Of a stretch of 25,313 bases of DNA, positions 7,955 through 15,531 are shown piece after piece. The stretch lies in the NCBI GenBank assembly GCA_964650405.1, contig CAZYTO010000045.1, positions 1-25,313 of the forward strand. The letters run 5' to 3'. The translations under genes and the position numbers were made by a program. The stretch's first letter is position 1. Every line of letters starts with the position of its first letter. The notes beneath the pieces were generated by a model. It was given only the letters and a program-made list of their open reading frames with translations, was not told the DNA's origin and ran no database searches. The stretch is from CAZYTO01 sp964650405 (GTDB lineage Bacteria; Acidobacteriota; Thermoanaerobaculia; Gp7-AA8).

Positions 7955-10537
7955 TCACCCCAGCTTCCGCCGCCATCCGCTGGACAGGAACAGCGTCGAC
8001 AGATTCCGGACCACACCGTAGGCATAGGCGCGGGCGTCGGGAGTAATGACCACGTCGATCACGCGATCGACGCCGGCCGGATCGGCGGGCATCAGCTCGC
8101 GGACGAGGTGCAGCTCGCCGCTCTCGGCGTTGGCGCGGTAGAGCTTCACCGGCAGCTCGGACTCGTGATAGACGAAGATCTCGCTGCCGTCGGCCGACCA
8201 GGCCACCGGCAGGTAGCCCGCCGGAAGCGGCAGCTTGCGTACCTCGCCCGTGCCATCCGACGACATGATCACCACCGAACCGTCCAGGCCGGCCACCGCC
8301 AGCCGCTTGCCGTCGGGGGAAGCGGGGCGGGAGGGCTGCTGGAGCCGGACGTCGGCCGGCCCGATGGGCGCGGGCGGGCCGCCGCTCGCACTCTGGCGAT
8401 AGATCCGCATCGGCGATTTCGCCGTCCGCCCGGTGAAGACGAACGACTTGCCGTCCGGCAGCCACGAGGCGAACTCGTAGTCGTCGATGTCGCCGCGCTC
8501 GACGATGCGCGTCGTTCCCGCGCCCAGGGGCACGATGGCCAGCCGTGGCGTCGCTCCGGGGAGGACCACCAGCGCGGACGTGCCATCGGGGGAGAGCGAC
8601 ACGCCGTAGCCGTCGCCGAGGCGCACGGCCGGGCCGCCGTTGGTCGGCCGGACGTAGGCGGAGTAATTCGGCCCGCCCGCCTCGCCGAACTCGCTGAGCA
8701 GCAGCAGCTTTCCGTCCGCGGAAAGGTCCGATCCGCCGGAACCGTCGAACCAGGAGAGGTCGCGCTCCCGCTCGCTCCCCGGCGCGCGGGCCATCGTCCC
8801 TTCCCGGTAGTCGTCGCGCGTCAACAGCAGCTCGCCGCGGGGCGAGATGTCCTGGAGCTTGACGAAGCCGTCGAAGCGCCCCAGCAACCGGATGCTCCCC
8901 GAAGGCGTCGCCGCGCGGAGCTCCGTCGCGCCGCTCTCGTTCGAGGCGAAGACGATCTCCTTCCCGCCCGGCGCCCAGGCCAGTCCCTTGGCGTTGTTCC
9001 AGTCGCCGAGCCGGTGCACCCGGCCGTCCGGATCGAGCACGACCACGGCGAAGGCCTTTCCCAGGCGCGCTTCGCGCAGGCGGAAGGCGAGCTGCGTCCC
9101 ATCGGGCGAGACGCGGAGGTCACGGATGTGGGTCGGACTCTTGAAGCGGGTCGTGCCGATCGGGTATTCGATGCTGCTCTGCCCGTTGGCCGTACGCCGG
9201 ACGATGGCCAGCTTCGAGCCGTCGGGCGACCAGTCGGCGCAGACGACGCCCGTCGTGATCTCGCGCGGCGCGCCGCCCGAGATCGACGCCGTGGCCAGCG
9301 TGCCGACGAAGTCGTTCGCCTTGACCAGCAGCGCGACGTTTCCGGAGCTGTTGACGGAGAGGATGTGCCGGCTGGGGATGCCGAGGTCGCGGGCCTCGAC
9401 GGAATCGACGCGTGACGAGTAGAGCTCGTACGGCCCTCCTTCCCATGCCGCCGAGTAGGCGATGCCGCCGTCCGGTGTGAAGCGCGCCGCCGAGACGTCG
9501 CCGCGGCGGAACGTGAGCTGCCGGTAGGTGGGCGGTGCCTCCGCTTCGATGCGGTTCCACACCCAGGCGCCGGTCACGGCGAATGCCGTAGCCGCCAGCG
9601 CGAACGGCCACACGCGCCGCAGCTTCCTGGCGCCCTTGCGCCAGAGCGAGCCGAAGGGAATGGTCACGCTGTCCGTCGCACTGCCGAGGGCCTCCAGCGC
9701 CACCGCCAGGTCCTTCGCGCTCTGGAACCGGTCGTCGGCCCGCTTCTCCAGGCATCGCTGCACGATGAGGTCGAGGCCGGGCGTGATGGGGATCCCCAGC
9801 TCGTGCAGTCCGGGCGGATCGTCGTTCAGCACCGCGCTCAGCGTGGCCACCGGCGTCGTCCCCTTGAACGCCCGCTGCCCGGTGAGCATCTCGTGCAGGA
9901 TGCCGCCGAAGGCGAAGATGTCCACGCGATGATCGACGAGCTCTCCGCGCAACTGCTCCGGTGCGATGTAGCCGACCGTGCCGACGAGCAGGCCGGGCTC
10001 GGACGAGCCCACCAGCGTCGGTTCGTCGTCCTCGGACTCGAAGAGGTTGCGCTCCGGATGGATCTTGGCCAGGCCGAAGTCGAGAATCTTCAGCCCGCCG
10101 CCGTGGGTCAGGAAGATGTTCTCCGGCTTGAGGTCGCGGTGGATGATGCCTCGGTCGTGTGCCGCCGCCATGCCCCGCGCGATCTGGATGGCGAACTGGA
10201 TGGAGCGGCGCTGCGAGAACGCTCCCTGCTGCCGCAGCCGCTCGCGCAGCGTGTCTCCCTCCAGCAGCTCCAGGACGATGTAGAACGAGTCCTCGTGCGT
10301 GCCGAAGTCGAACACCGTGACCAGGTTGGGATGATTGAGCAGCCCGAGGGCGCGTGCCTCCTGGTGGAACCGGGCCACCATGTCCGGTCGCCCCACCGCG
10401 GCGGTGGGGAGCATCTTGAGGGCCACGTCGCGCCCGAGCTGCGAATCGCGGGCACGATAGACCTGCCCCATCCCGCCCGCCCCGAGGAACGAGACGATCT
10501 CATAGCGCCCGACCTTATCGCCTGCCTCGAGGTTCAT
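7955..10537 (-). CDS. Ser/Thr protein kinase with TolB-like beta-propeller
   Basis: An 860-residue protein starting at ATG 10537; the frame is open to 10597, but this start gives the usual LxxGxxxGxYEI onset. The kinase domain covers residues ~10-275: glycine loop GAGGMGQVY (19-27), ATP lysine K41 in VALKML, catalytic D135 in IIHRDLKPEN, metal-binding D153 in DFGLAK, then GTVGYIAPEQ in the activation segment. A single membrane helix lies at about 308-330 (WPFALAATAFAVTGAWVW). The C-terminal ~520 residues contain repeated (S/P)DG motifs (SPDGSKLAIV, SPDGTQLAF, SADGKLLLL, SPDGTSALVV), a TolB/WD40-like propeller outside the membrane. This kinase-TM-propeller layout is common in Acidobacteriota and suggests an extracytoplasmic sensor that phosphorylates cytoplasmic proteins. 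Ligand and targets are unknown. Confidence 0.93.
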   Translation of the reverse strand: MNLEAGDKVGRYEIVSFLGAGGMGQVYRARDSQLGRDVALKMLPTAAVGRPDMVARFHQEARALGLLNHPNLVTVFDFGTHEDSFYIVLELLEGDTLRERLRQQGAFSQRRSIQFAIQIARGMAAAHDRGIIHRDLKPENIFLTHGGGLKILDFGLAKIHPERNLFESEDDEPTLVGSSEPGLLVGTVGYIAPEQLRGELVDHRVDIFAFGGILHEMLTGQRAFKGTTPVATLSAVLNDDPPGLHELGIPITPGLDLIVQRCLEKRADDRFQSAKDLAVALEALGSATDSVTIPFGSLWRKGARKLRRVWPFALAATAFAVTGAWVWNRIEAEAPPTYRQLTFRRGDVSAARFTPDGGIAYSAAWEGGPYELYSSRVDSVEARDLGIPSRHILSVNSSGNVALLVKANDFVGTLATASISGGAPREITTGVVCADWSPDGSKLAIVRRTANGQSSIEYPIGTTRFKSPTHIRDLRVSPDGTQLAFRLREARLGKAFAVVVLDPDGRVHRLGDWNNAKGLAWAPGGKEIVFASNESGATELRAATPSGSIRLLGRFDGFVKLQDISPRGELLLTRDDYREGTMARAPGSERERDLSWFDGSGGSDLSADGKLLLLSEFGEAGGPNYSAYVRPTNGGPAVRLGDGYGVSLSPDGTSALVVLPGATPRLAIVPLGAGTTRIVERGDIDDYEFASWLPDGKSFVFTGRTAKSPMRIYRQSASGGPPAPIGPADVRLQQPSRPASPDGKRLAVAGLDGSVVIMSSDGTGEVRKLPLPAGYLPVAWSADGSEIFVYHESELPVKLYRANAESGELHLVRELMPADPAGVDRVIDVVITPDARAYAYGVVRNLSTLFLSSGWRRKLG

Positions 10538-10583
10538 GATGCCAACGGACGGGAGCATTCTACGTTGGCGCGCGGCAGGCGAG

Positions 10584-10609
10584 TGGAGGACGGACAATCC
10601 CGTCCGCCA
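10584..10609. repeat. Palindromic element, degenerate copy 1
   Basis: The left arm GGAGGACGGACA (10585-10596) is identical to that of the two other copies. The right arm is altered: TGGAGGACGG pairs with CCGTCCGCCA with a single mismatch, around a loop of about six bases. It lies 12 bp downstream of the zinc-ribbon gene stop (10622, minus strand) and 47 bp upstream of the kinase start. Confidence 0.7.
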
Positions 10610-10621
10610 AATCGTGGATCC

Positions 10622-11140
10622 CTACGTCACCGCCATGCGCTCCATCCCGCAACGCGGGCAGCGCCAGGCGTGCGGGCCGGGTACCAGGCCGGTTTTGCAG
10701 ATCGGACAAACGGTCGCGTCGGATAGTGGCACCGTGCGCAGCAGGTCCGCCAGCCGCGCGTCGGGCTTGCTCCGGAACAGCCAGACCAGCGAGAGAAGGA
10801 AGGGGATGCCGAAGAAGGCGCGGATGAACCACGTCACGCCGACGTCCTTCGGGCCCGGCTGAGCGAGAAAGAGGGCGATGGTGAATACGCCGAGGACGAC
10901 GGCGACTGCGATCTTGAACGGGAGCCGGGTCTGGCGCGCCGCATGAGGGTTGCGCCCGCACGTCCCGCAGTACCACCGCTTCCAGAATCCGAGCGGCAGC
11001 AACGGGATGAAGAAGACGTGGATGACGTCGAACGTTCGATGACGGTAGGCGAGGCGGGGAACGCCGCACGACAGGCAGAAGTCGTTTCGGAAGGCGACGA
11101 GCTTCCGCCGGAACGAATACAAGCCGTAAAGGAAGACCAA
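10622..11140 (-). CDS. Zinc-ribbon membrane protein
   Basis: A 172-residue protein. No ATG exists in the coding frame; TTG 11140-11138 is chosen because GGAGAG (11148-11153) sits seven bases upstream and the product then begins VFLYGLYSFRRK, as in related zinc-ribbon proteins. A zinc ribbon is formed by CLSC and CGTC (about residues 21-24 and 47-50), followed by two hydrophobic segments (FKIAVAVVLGVFTIALFLA and FIRAFFGIPFLLSLVWLF). A second knuckle pair, CPIC and CPRC, lies near the C-terminus. This resembles the zinc_ribbon_15 type of small membrane proteins with FFIPLLPLGF between the ribbon halves. The function is unknown. It lies 80 bp downstream of the DUF5924-like gene on the same strand, so the two are probably cotranscribed. 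Confidence 0.75.
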   Translation of the reverse strand: MVFLYGLYSFRRKLVAFRNDFCLSCGVPRLAYRHRTFDVIHVFFIPLLPLGFWKRWYCGTCGRNPHAARQTRLPFKIAVAVVLGVFTIALFLAQPGPKDVGVTWFIRAFFGIPFLLSLVWLFRSKPDARLADLLRTVPLSDATVCPICKTGLVPGPHAWRCPRCGMERMAVT

Positions 11141-11220
11141 GGGCTCACTCTCCAACCGGTGCGAATGGGGATCGGTGAGCGCATGTGACAACGATTTCGC
11201 TCCGCGCGTGGTGACTCCAG

Positions 11221-12258
11221 TCACCGAAGGGTCGCGCTCGACGACGGCACCGTCGCCGGAGGTGTGGCGCGTCCCACCACCAGGACGTCCCGCGCGCCGA
11301 GGAGCTGGCCGGCGCTCCAGACCTCGATGCGGTAGCGGCCCTCCGCATGCTGCTGCGGAAGGCGGACGGAGTCCCACATCCGGAAGCCGTTCGGTTTGGC
11401 GGTGAGGTCCAGGTTGCGCGACATACGCAGGACCTTGCCGCGGAGAAGGAAGCGCATCTGGACGTGAGCCGGGATCCGGCGTGGCGCGAAGACCGTGGCC
11501 ACCGCGTAGAGGCGCCGGCGCGGCAGCGCGTCGAGCGGGACTTCGGCGTCGAAGGCGGGCCCGGTGACCAGCGTGCGCGGGTCGAGCGTTCCGGCCACGC
11601 GCAGGTTGGTCACGCGCAGCGGCACCGGCGGGACCAGCGCCTTGAGGAACTGAAGCGCGCCGAGGATGGCGACGAGGGTGAGTACGACCGCCAGCACGCG
11701 CCGCGGCCGGAGCCATTCCTGCCGGCGTAGCACCAGCGGCACGGCGGCCAGGAACGAGATCGCCCCGGCCAGCGGCGAGCCGTACTCGATGTGCCACCGC
11801 AGGGCCAGCGGCAGGAAGAACTGGAGCGCGGAGAAACTGACGAAGGCGAAGAACGAGACGGCGAACCAGCGGTGCTGCCGCAGCAGGCGGTCGAAGAGAA
11901 GGTCGAAGCACGACAGGACGGCCAGTGCCGCCAGCAGGGCCAGGTACAGCACGTTCCACGACCAGAAGGTCGTCGAATAGAAATAGAACGGCAGGAGGAA
12001 GAAGAGCGTCTCCTGGTACATGACACGCGTCAGGTAGGAGACGACCGTCCGGGCGATGCCGCTGAGATACGAAAAGACGAGCGTCGAGCCCCACGTCAGG
12101 GCCAGGAAGAGGACGACCCACTTGAGGAAGCCGTAGCGGTTGTGGGCCAGGACGAGGACGGCGATGCCGCTCAGCAGCGCCCACGCCGAGTGCAGGCCCC
12201 AGAGCAGCCGCGCATAACGGTCATGCCGAACACGCCACGCCGCCAGCCGTTCCCGCAC
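11221..12258 (-). CDS. DUF5924/DUF2914-like membrane protein
   Basis: From GTG 12258-12256 the product is 345 residues. About eight hydrophobic segments (for example LLSGIAVLVLAH, WVVLFLALTWGS, FAVSFFAFVSFSALQFFLPLAL, VLAVVLTLVAILGALQFL) are followed by VPPVPLRV and a C-terminal soluble domain containing FRMWDSVRL and GRYRIEVW, which fits DUF2914. The membrane part followed by VPPVPL fits DUF5924. The function of these families is unknown. The start is uncertain: the frame stays open far upstream through a heptapeptide repeat, but between 12259 and 12567 it holds no ATG, GTG or TTG, and the next ATG (12780) lies deep inside the opposite-strand oxidoreductase gene. A palindrome, GGTGACT-CC-AGTCACC (11210-11225), overlaps the stop codon. 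Confidence 0.7.
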   Translation of the reverse strand: MRERLAAWRVRHDRYARLLWGLHSAWALLSGIAVLVLAHNRYGFLKWVVLFLALTWGSTLVFSYLSGIARTVVSYLTRVMYQETLFFLLPFYFYSTTFWSWNVLYLALLAALAVLSCFDLLFDRLLRQHRWFAVSFFAFVSFSALQFFLPLALRWHIEYGSPLAGAISFLAAVPLVLRRQEWLRPRRVLAVVLTLVAILGALQFLKALVPPVPLRVTNLRVAGTLDPRTLVTGPAFDAEVPLDALPRRRLYAVATVFAPRRIPAHVQMRFLLRGKVLRMSRNLDLTAKPNGFRMWDSVRLPQQHAEGRYRIEVWSAGQLLGARDVLVVGRATPPATVPSSSATLR

Positions 12259-12326
12259 TGCCCGGATCCGCGTGCGCGCCGAGGACGGGAAGGAGTCAGG
12301 CGCCGGTGCCGTAGCACCGCCCGGCT

Positions 12327-12431
12327 CGGAATGCTCCGCATCCTGCCCGGAACGCTCCGCGTCATGCCCGGAACGCTCCGCGTCCGTCCCGGAGCGCTCC
12401 GCGTCCGTCTGGGAACGCTCCGCGTCCCTCT
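12327..12431. repeat. 21-bp tandem repeat, five units
   Basis: Five consecutive 21-bp units with core GGAACGCTCCGCGTC start at 12327, 12348, 12369, 12390 and 12411. Units 2-5 are nearly identical and unit 1 is more diverged. Read in the frame of the DUF5924-like gene they encode a heptapeptide DAERSGx. The array occupies the 309-bp gap between that gene's likely GTG start (12258) and the divergent oxidoreductase start (12568). Confidence 0.85.
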
Positions 12432-12567
12432 CCGCACTCTCCTGCAGCCCGCCCGTGTCGCTGATTGGTGATCCTCGGTTCGCTGTCGATCTCTCGTTCG
12501 GCGCCGTCTCGGGTGGTTGCCCTCTGCGTTGCCGCCGGCAGTCTGCACTATTCTCCCTTCGCGCACC

Positions 12568-14130
12568 ATGGATTGGGACTACGCGATCATCGGCTCCGGC
12601 TTCGGCGGCAGCGTCTCCGGCCTGCGGCTGGCGGAGAAGGGCTACCGCGTGGTGATGCTGGAGAAAGGCCGGCGCTTTCGTGCCGAGGACTTTCCGCGGT
12701 CGAACTGGAACCTGCGGCGCTGGCTGTGGATGCCGGCGGCCGGCTGCCGCGGCATCTTCAAGATGACCTTCCTCCGCCACGTCACCGTGCTGTCCGGCGT
12801 GGGCGTCGGCGGCGGCTCGCTCGTCTACGCCAATACGCTGCCGACGCCGAAGGACGAGTTCTTCACGTTGCCGTCATGGGGCCACCTGGCCGACTGGAAG
12901 AGAGAGCTGGCGCCGCACTACGCGACGGCGTTGCGGATGCTGGGAGCGGCCCAGGTCCCGTTCGACACCTACTCCGATCAGGTGCTGCGCGAGATCGCTC
13001 ACGACCTCGGGCGGCCGGACCAGATCGTGCCTGCCCGCGTGGCGGTCTACTTCGGCGAGCCGGGCCAGACGGTGCCCGATCCCTACCTCGGCGGCGAGGG
13101 CCCGGACCGTACCGGTTGCATCCGGTGCGGGGCCTGCATGACCGGGTGCCGGCACAACGCCAAGAACACGCTCGACCGGAACTACCTCTGGCTCGCGGAG
13201 AAGCGGGGCCTGCGCATCGAGGCGGACACCGAGGTGACCTGGGTGCGTGAACTGGCCGGAGGCGGCTACCGGATCGACGCCACTACCGGAACGGGCTGGT
13301 TCGGCAAGCGCCGCCGCACCTTCACCGCACGCAACGTGATCTTCGCCGGCGGCGTCCTCGGCACGGTCCCGCTCCTGTTGAAGCTGAAGGCCAGCGTGAA
13401 CGGGTTGCCAAAGCTGTCCGAGCGGGTGGGCGCATTCGTCCGGACCAATTCCGAGTCGTTGATCGGCGTGACCACGCGTGCCGATCGCGACCTCAGCGAA
13501 GGCGTCGCCATCACCAGCGTTCTCCACACCGACGCGCACTCCCACCTGGAGCCGGTCCGCTATGCGAAGGGCTCCGGCTTCTTCCGGCTGCTGATGTCGC
13601 CGCACGTGCCGGGCGAGCACGCGCCAGTCCGGATGCTCCGCGTGCTCGCGGCGCTGCTGCGGCATCCCATCCACTTCCTGCGCGCGTACTTCGTCGACGA
13701 CTGGGCGAAGCGGACCATGATCCTGCTCTACATGCGGACGCTCGAGGGACACCTGCGGCTGCGGCTCGGCGCGCTGGGTCTGACCACGGCCCTGGCCGAG
13801 GGGCCGGCGCCAAGCGCGGCCATCCCCGAGGCCACGGAATTGGCGCGGCGGGTGGAGGAGAAGATCGACGGCTTCGCGGGCAGCCTGCTGAGCGAGACCA
13901 TCCTCGGCACGCCCACCACCGCACATATCCTCGGCGGCGCCTGCATGGGCGCGACCGCAGAGGAGGGCGTCATCGACGACCGTCACCGCGTCTTCGGCTA
14001 TGACGGCCTCTACGTGATCGACGGCGCCGCGATGTCCGCCAACCCGGGCGTGAACCCGTCACTGACGATTACGGCGCTGGCCGAGCGGGCCATGTCGTTC
14101 ATTCCGCCGGCGGGCGCAACCCGGGCGTAA
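12568..14130 (+). CDS. GMC-family FAD oxidoreductase (cholesterol-oxidase type) with ferredoxin-like cysteine cluster
   Basis: The start is ATG 12568, which places the FAD-binding motif at the very N-terminus (YAIIGSGFGGS, residues 5-15); the frame is open upstream to 12517. The 520-residue protein has the GMC signature LSGVGVGGGSLVYANTLP, FAGGVLGT, and C-terminal AHILGGACMG (H453) and NPGVNPSLTITALAERA (N492/N496), matching the catalytic His/Asn of cholesterol oxidases. Residues 184-194 carry C184-x2-C187-x2-C190-x3-C194, an iron-sulfur-like motif that recurs in this GMC subgroup, followed by RHNAKNTLDRNYL. The protein is cytoplasmic, as no signal peptide is visible. It would oxidise an alcohol such as a sterol, hydroxy-lipid or terpenoid; the true substrate is unknown. 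Its 3' end overlaps the convergent gene by 32 bp. Confidence 0.9.
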   Translation: MDWDYAIIGSGFGGSVSGLRLAEKGYRVVMLEKGRRFRAEDFPRSNWNLRRWLWMPAAGCRGIFKMTFLRHVTVLSGVGVGGGSLVYANTLPTPKDEFFTLPSWGHLADWKRELAPHYATALRMLGAAQVPFDTYSDQVLREIAHDLGRPDQIVPARVAVYFGEPGQTVPDPYLGGEGPDRTGCIRCGACMTGCRHNAKNTLDRNYLWLAEKRGLRIEADTEVTWVRELAGGGYRIDATTGTGWFGKRRRTFTARNVIFAGGVLGTVPLLLKLKASVNGLPKLSERVGAFVRTNSESLIGVTTRADRDLSEGVAITSVLHTDAHSHLEPVRYAKGSGFFRLLMSPHVPGEHAPVRMLRVLAALLRHPIHFLRAYFVDDWAKRTMILLYMRTLEGHLRLRLGALGLTTALAEGPAPSAAIPEATELARRVEEKIDGFAGSLLSETILGTPTTAHILGGACMGATAEEGVIDDRHRVFGYDGLYVIDGAAMSANPGVNPSLTITALAERAMSFIPPAGATRA

Positions 14131-15277
14131 GGGGCTGCTGCTTCGGTTCTTCAATTCCGTTCGCGGCTACGTCGACCGCGCCCTCCGTGATCGGAGCCGC
14201 TTCTTGTGCGGGAGACTTCTTCACCAATGCGCTCAGAATCGGCTCGATCCCCGCGTACGCCACGACCAATCCTAGAACTACAAAGGCTCGCAAATGGGTC
14301 GTATCGATCTTGATCCCGAGCACGTCGAAATCGGCCAGGACATAGGCGAACAGCCCAGCCGCCACACCGGTTCCTCCTGCGCGAGCGACGCTTAGGAGCT
14401 TCCAGCCACTCTTCCTGCGAAAAGTGCGGTAAACGCTGAAGAGCAGCCCTCCGCATGCCGCCATGCCGAGGCGGAGCCACCATGGCGGGCTGATGTTGAA
14501 GTCCAGGTTCGTCTTGAGGATGATGTAGTCCGGCTTATTGATGTAGCCGGTGACCTGCATCGTGCCACTCGCGACATCGAGCGGCGTCGGCCTCATTTCG
14601 AATGTCGGCGTCGAACGGTCGCCATTGCCGAGAGCGAAGTCCAGCGTGCTGCCCCACGGCTTCCCTTCCACGCGGACCTCAGCGTTTGTCGCTACGAGCT
14701 TCAGGTGCATCGGTGCGTCAAGCGCCAGCGACTGATCCTGGCTATCCACCAGCTCGATCGTGGCTGGCAGGACGCTCCGACTCTCCAGCGAAGGCGGCGT
14801 TTTCCATCTCAGTCGACCCTTGAAGCCCGTATCGACCGTGCACACGAGACCTTCGGCGGATTCCGAGGTCAGCATAAGCTCCGCGAGCCCGGAAGGTGCA
14901 CTTTCCACATGCACCATGACCTTCTTCCGAACCTTCGGTCGCTCCAGGGCAACCGTCTCCGGGTCGTAATGAACCTTCTCTGAAACGTCGGTATCGACGC
15001 CGATGGGGCCCGCCGAAGGGTTGTTCGATTCATACCAGACCCACATCTTGAAGGGTCTGTTGATCTCGACCCTCCATGGGAGGTCAGCCTGAAGTCTGTT
15101 CCTACCCGGCTGCGGGTCGCTCGGCTTCGGTGGAGAGGTCGTCACGGTGATGGCCGGCATAGGAAGAGGGCTCGGCGGGGGGACCTGGTGGTGAGCGGCC
15201 GGTGCCCTGCCGCATTGGAAAATGAACATCCCCAGCGCTATGAGCACCGCTCGTGGTGGACTCCCTCTGCCATGCAT
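14099..15277 (-). CDS. Membrane-anchored protein of unknown function
   Basis: A 392-residue protein from ATG 15277. The N-terminus has a hydrophobic segment (AVLIALGMFIFQCG) that may be a signal peptide or lipoprotein signal, followed by a Pro-rich linker. Residues ~45-250 are a beta-rich, probably extracytoplasmic part (FKMWVWYESNNPSAGPIGVD, KVMVHVESAPSGLAELML). Three hydrophobic segments follow: WWLRLGMAACGGLLFSVY, GTGVAAGLFAYVLADFDVLG and LRAFVVLGLVVAYAGIEPIL. The C-terminus is short, charged and cytoplasmic. I do not recognise the family. Base composition is visibly less GC-rich and third positions less biased than in neighbouring genes, which could mean later acquisition. The last 32 bp overlap the end of the GMC gene. 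Confidence 0.8.
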   Translation of the reverse strand: MHGRGSPPRAVLIALGMFIFQCGRAPAAHHQVPPPSPLPMPAITVTTSPPKPSDPQPGRNRLQADLPWRVEINRPFKMWVWYESNNPSAGPIGVDTDVSEKVHYDPETVALERPKVRKKVMVHVESAPSGLAELMLTSESAEGLVCTVDTGFKGRLRWKTPPSLESRSVLPATIELVDSQDQSLALDAPMHLKLVATNAEVRVEGKPWGSTLDFALGNGDRSTPTFEMRPTPLDVASGTMQVTGYINKPDYIILKTNLDFNISPPWWLRLGMAACGGLLFSVYRTFRRKSGWKLLSVARAGGTGVAAGLFAYVLADFDVLGIKIDTTHLRAFVVLGLVVAYAGIEPILSALVKKSPAQEAAPITEGAVDVAANGIEEPKQQPLTPGLRPPAE

Positions 15278-15459
15278 TTGGTCGCTAGCCCTGTCTGGAG
15301 AGTGATGCGACGTGGGAACTGTCTACCCACTCCAAATGGAGAGCCAGGCAAAGGAATGTCACTGACCCTTTCCGGTGCCTGAAGACTTGTCTGGGCGCCG
15401 TTCCAGTTGACTCCGGCCGTCCCCTGTGCTTTCCTTGCACCAACAGATCGATGTAGCCG

Positions 15460-15499
15460 AAAGGCGGGCCGGTTTCGCTGGTCCGCCTTTTGTCTTTTT
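15460..15499 (+). terminator. Strong hairpin with U-rich tail in front of the propeller gene
   Basis: An 11-bp stem (AAAGGCGGGCC at 15460-15470 with GGTCCGCCTTT at 15480-15490, one G-U pair, 9-base loop) is followed by TGTCTTTTT, which fits an intrinsic terminator reading rightward. The T-run (15491-15499) is itself perfectly complementary to AAAAAGACA at 15510-15518, giving a second 9-bp hairpin that ends 13 bases before ATG 15532. No plus-strand gene ends just upstream, so this may be an attenuator or leader for the following gene. Confidence 0.55.
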
Positions 15500-15531
15500 C
15501 CCGGCAAGCAAAAAGACACGCGAGGGTGACC

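Noticed and set aside
8108..9415. A 435-codon plus-strand open frame opposite the kinase gene
   Set aside because: The composition is typical of an antisense shadow, while the opposite strand encodes clear kinase and propeller motifs.
15300..15460. A riboswitch in the leader before 15532
   Set aside because: A weak hairpin is present (CAGGCA/TGCCTG), but no conserved core of a riboswitch class known to me could be matched.
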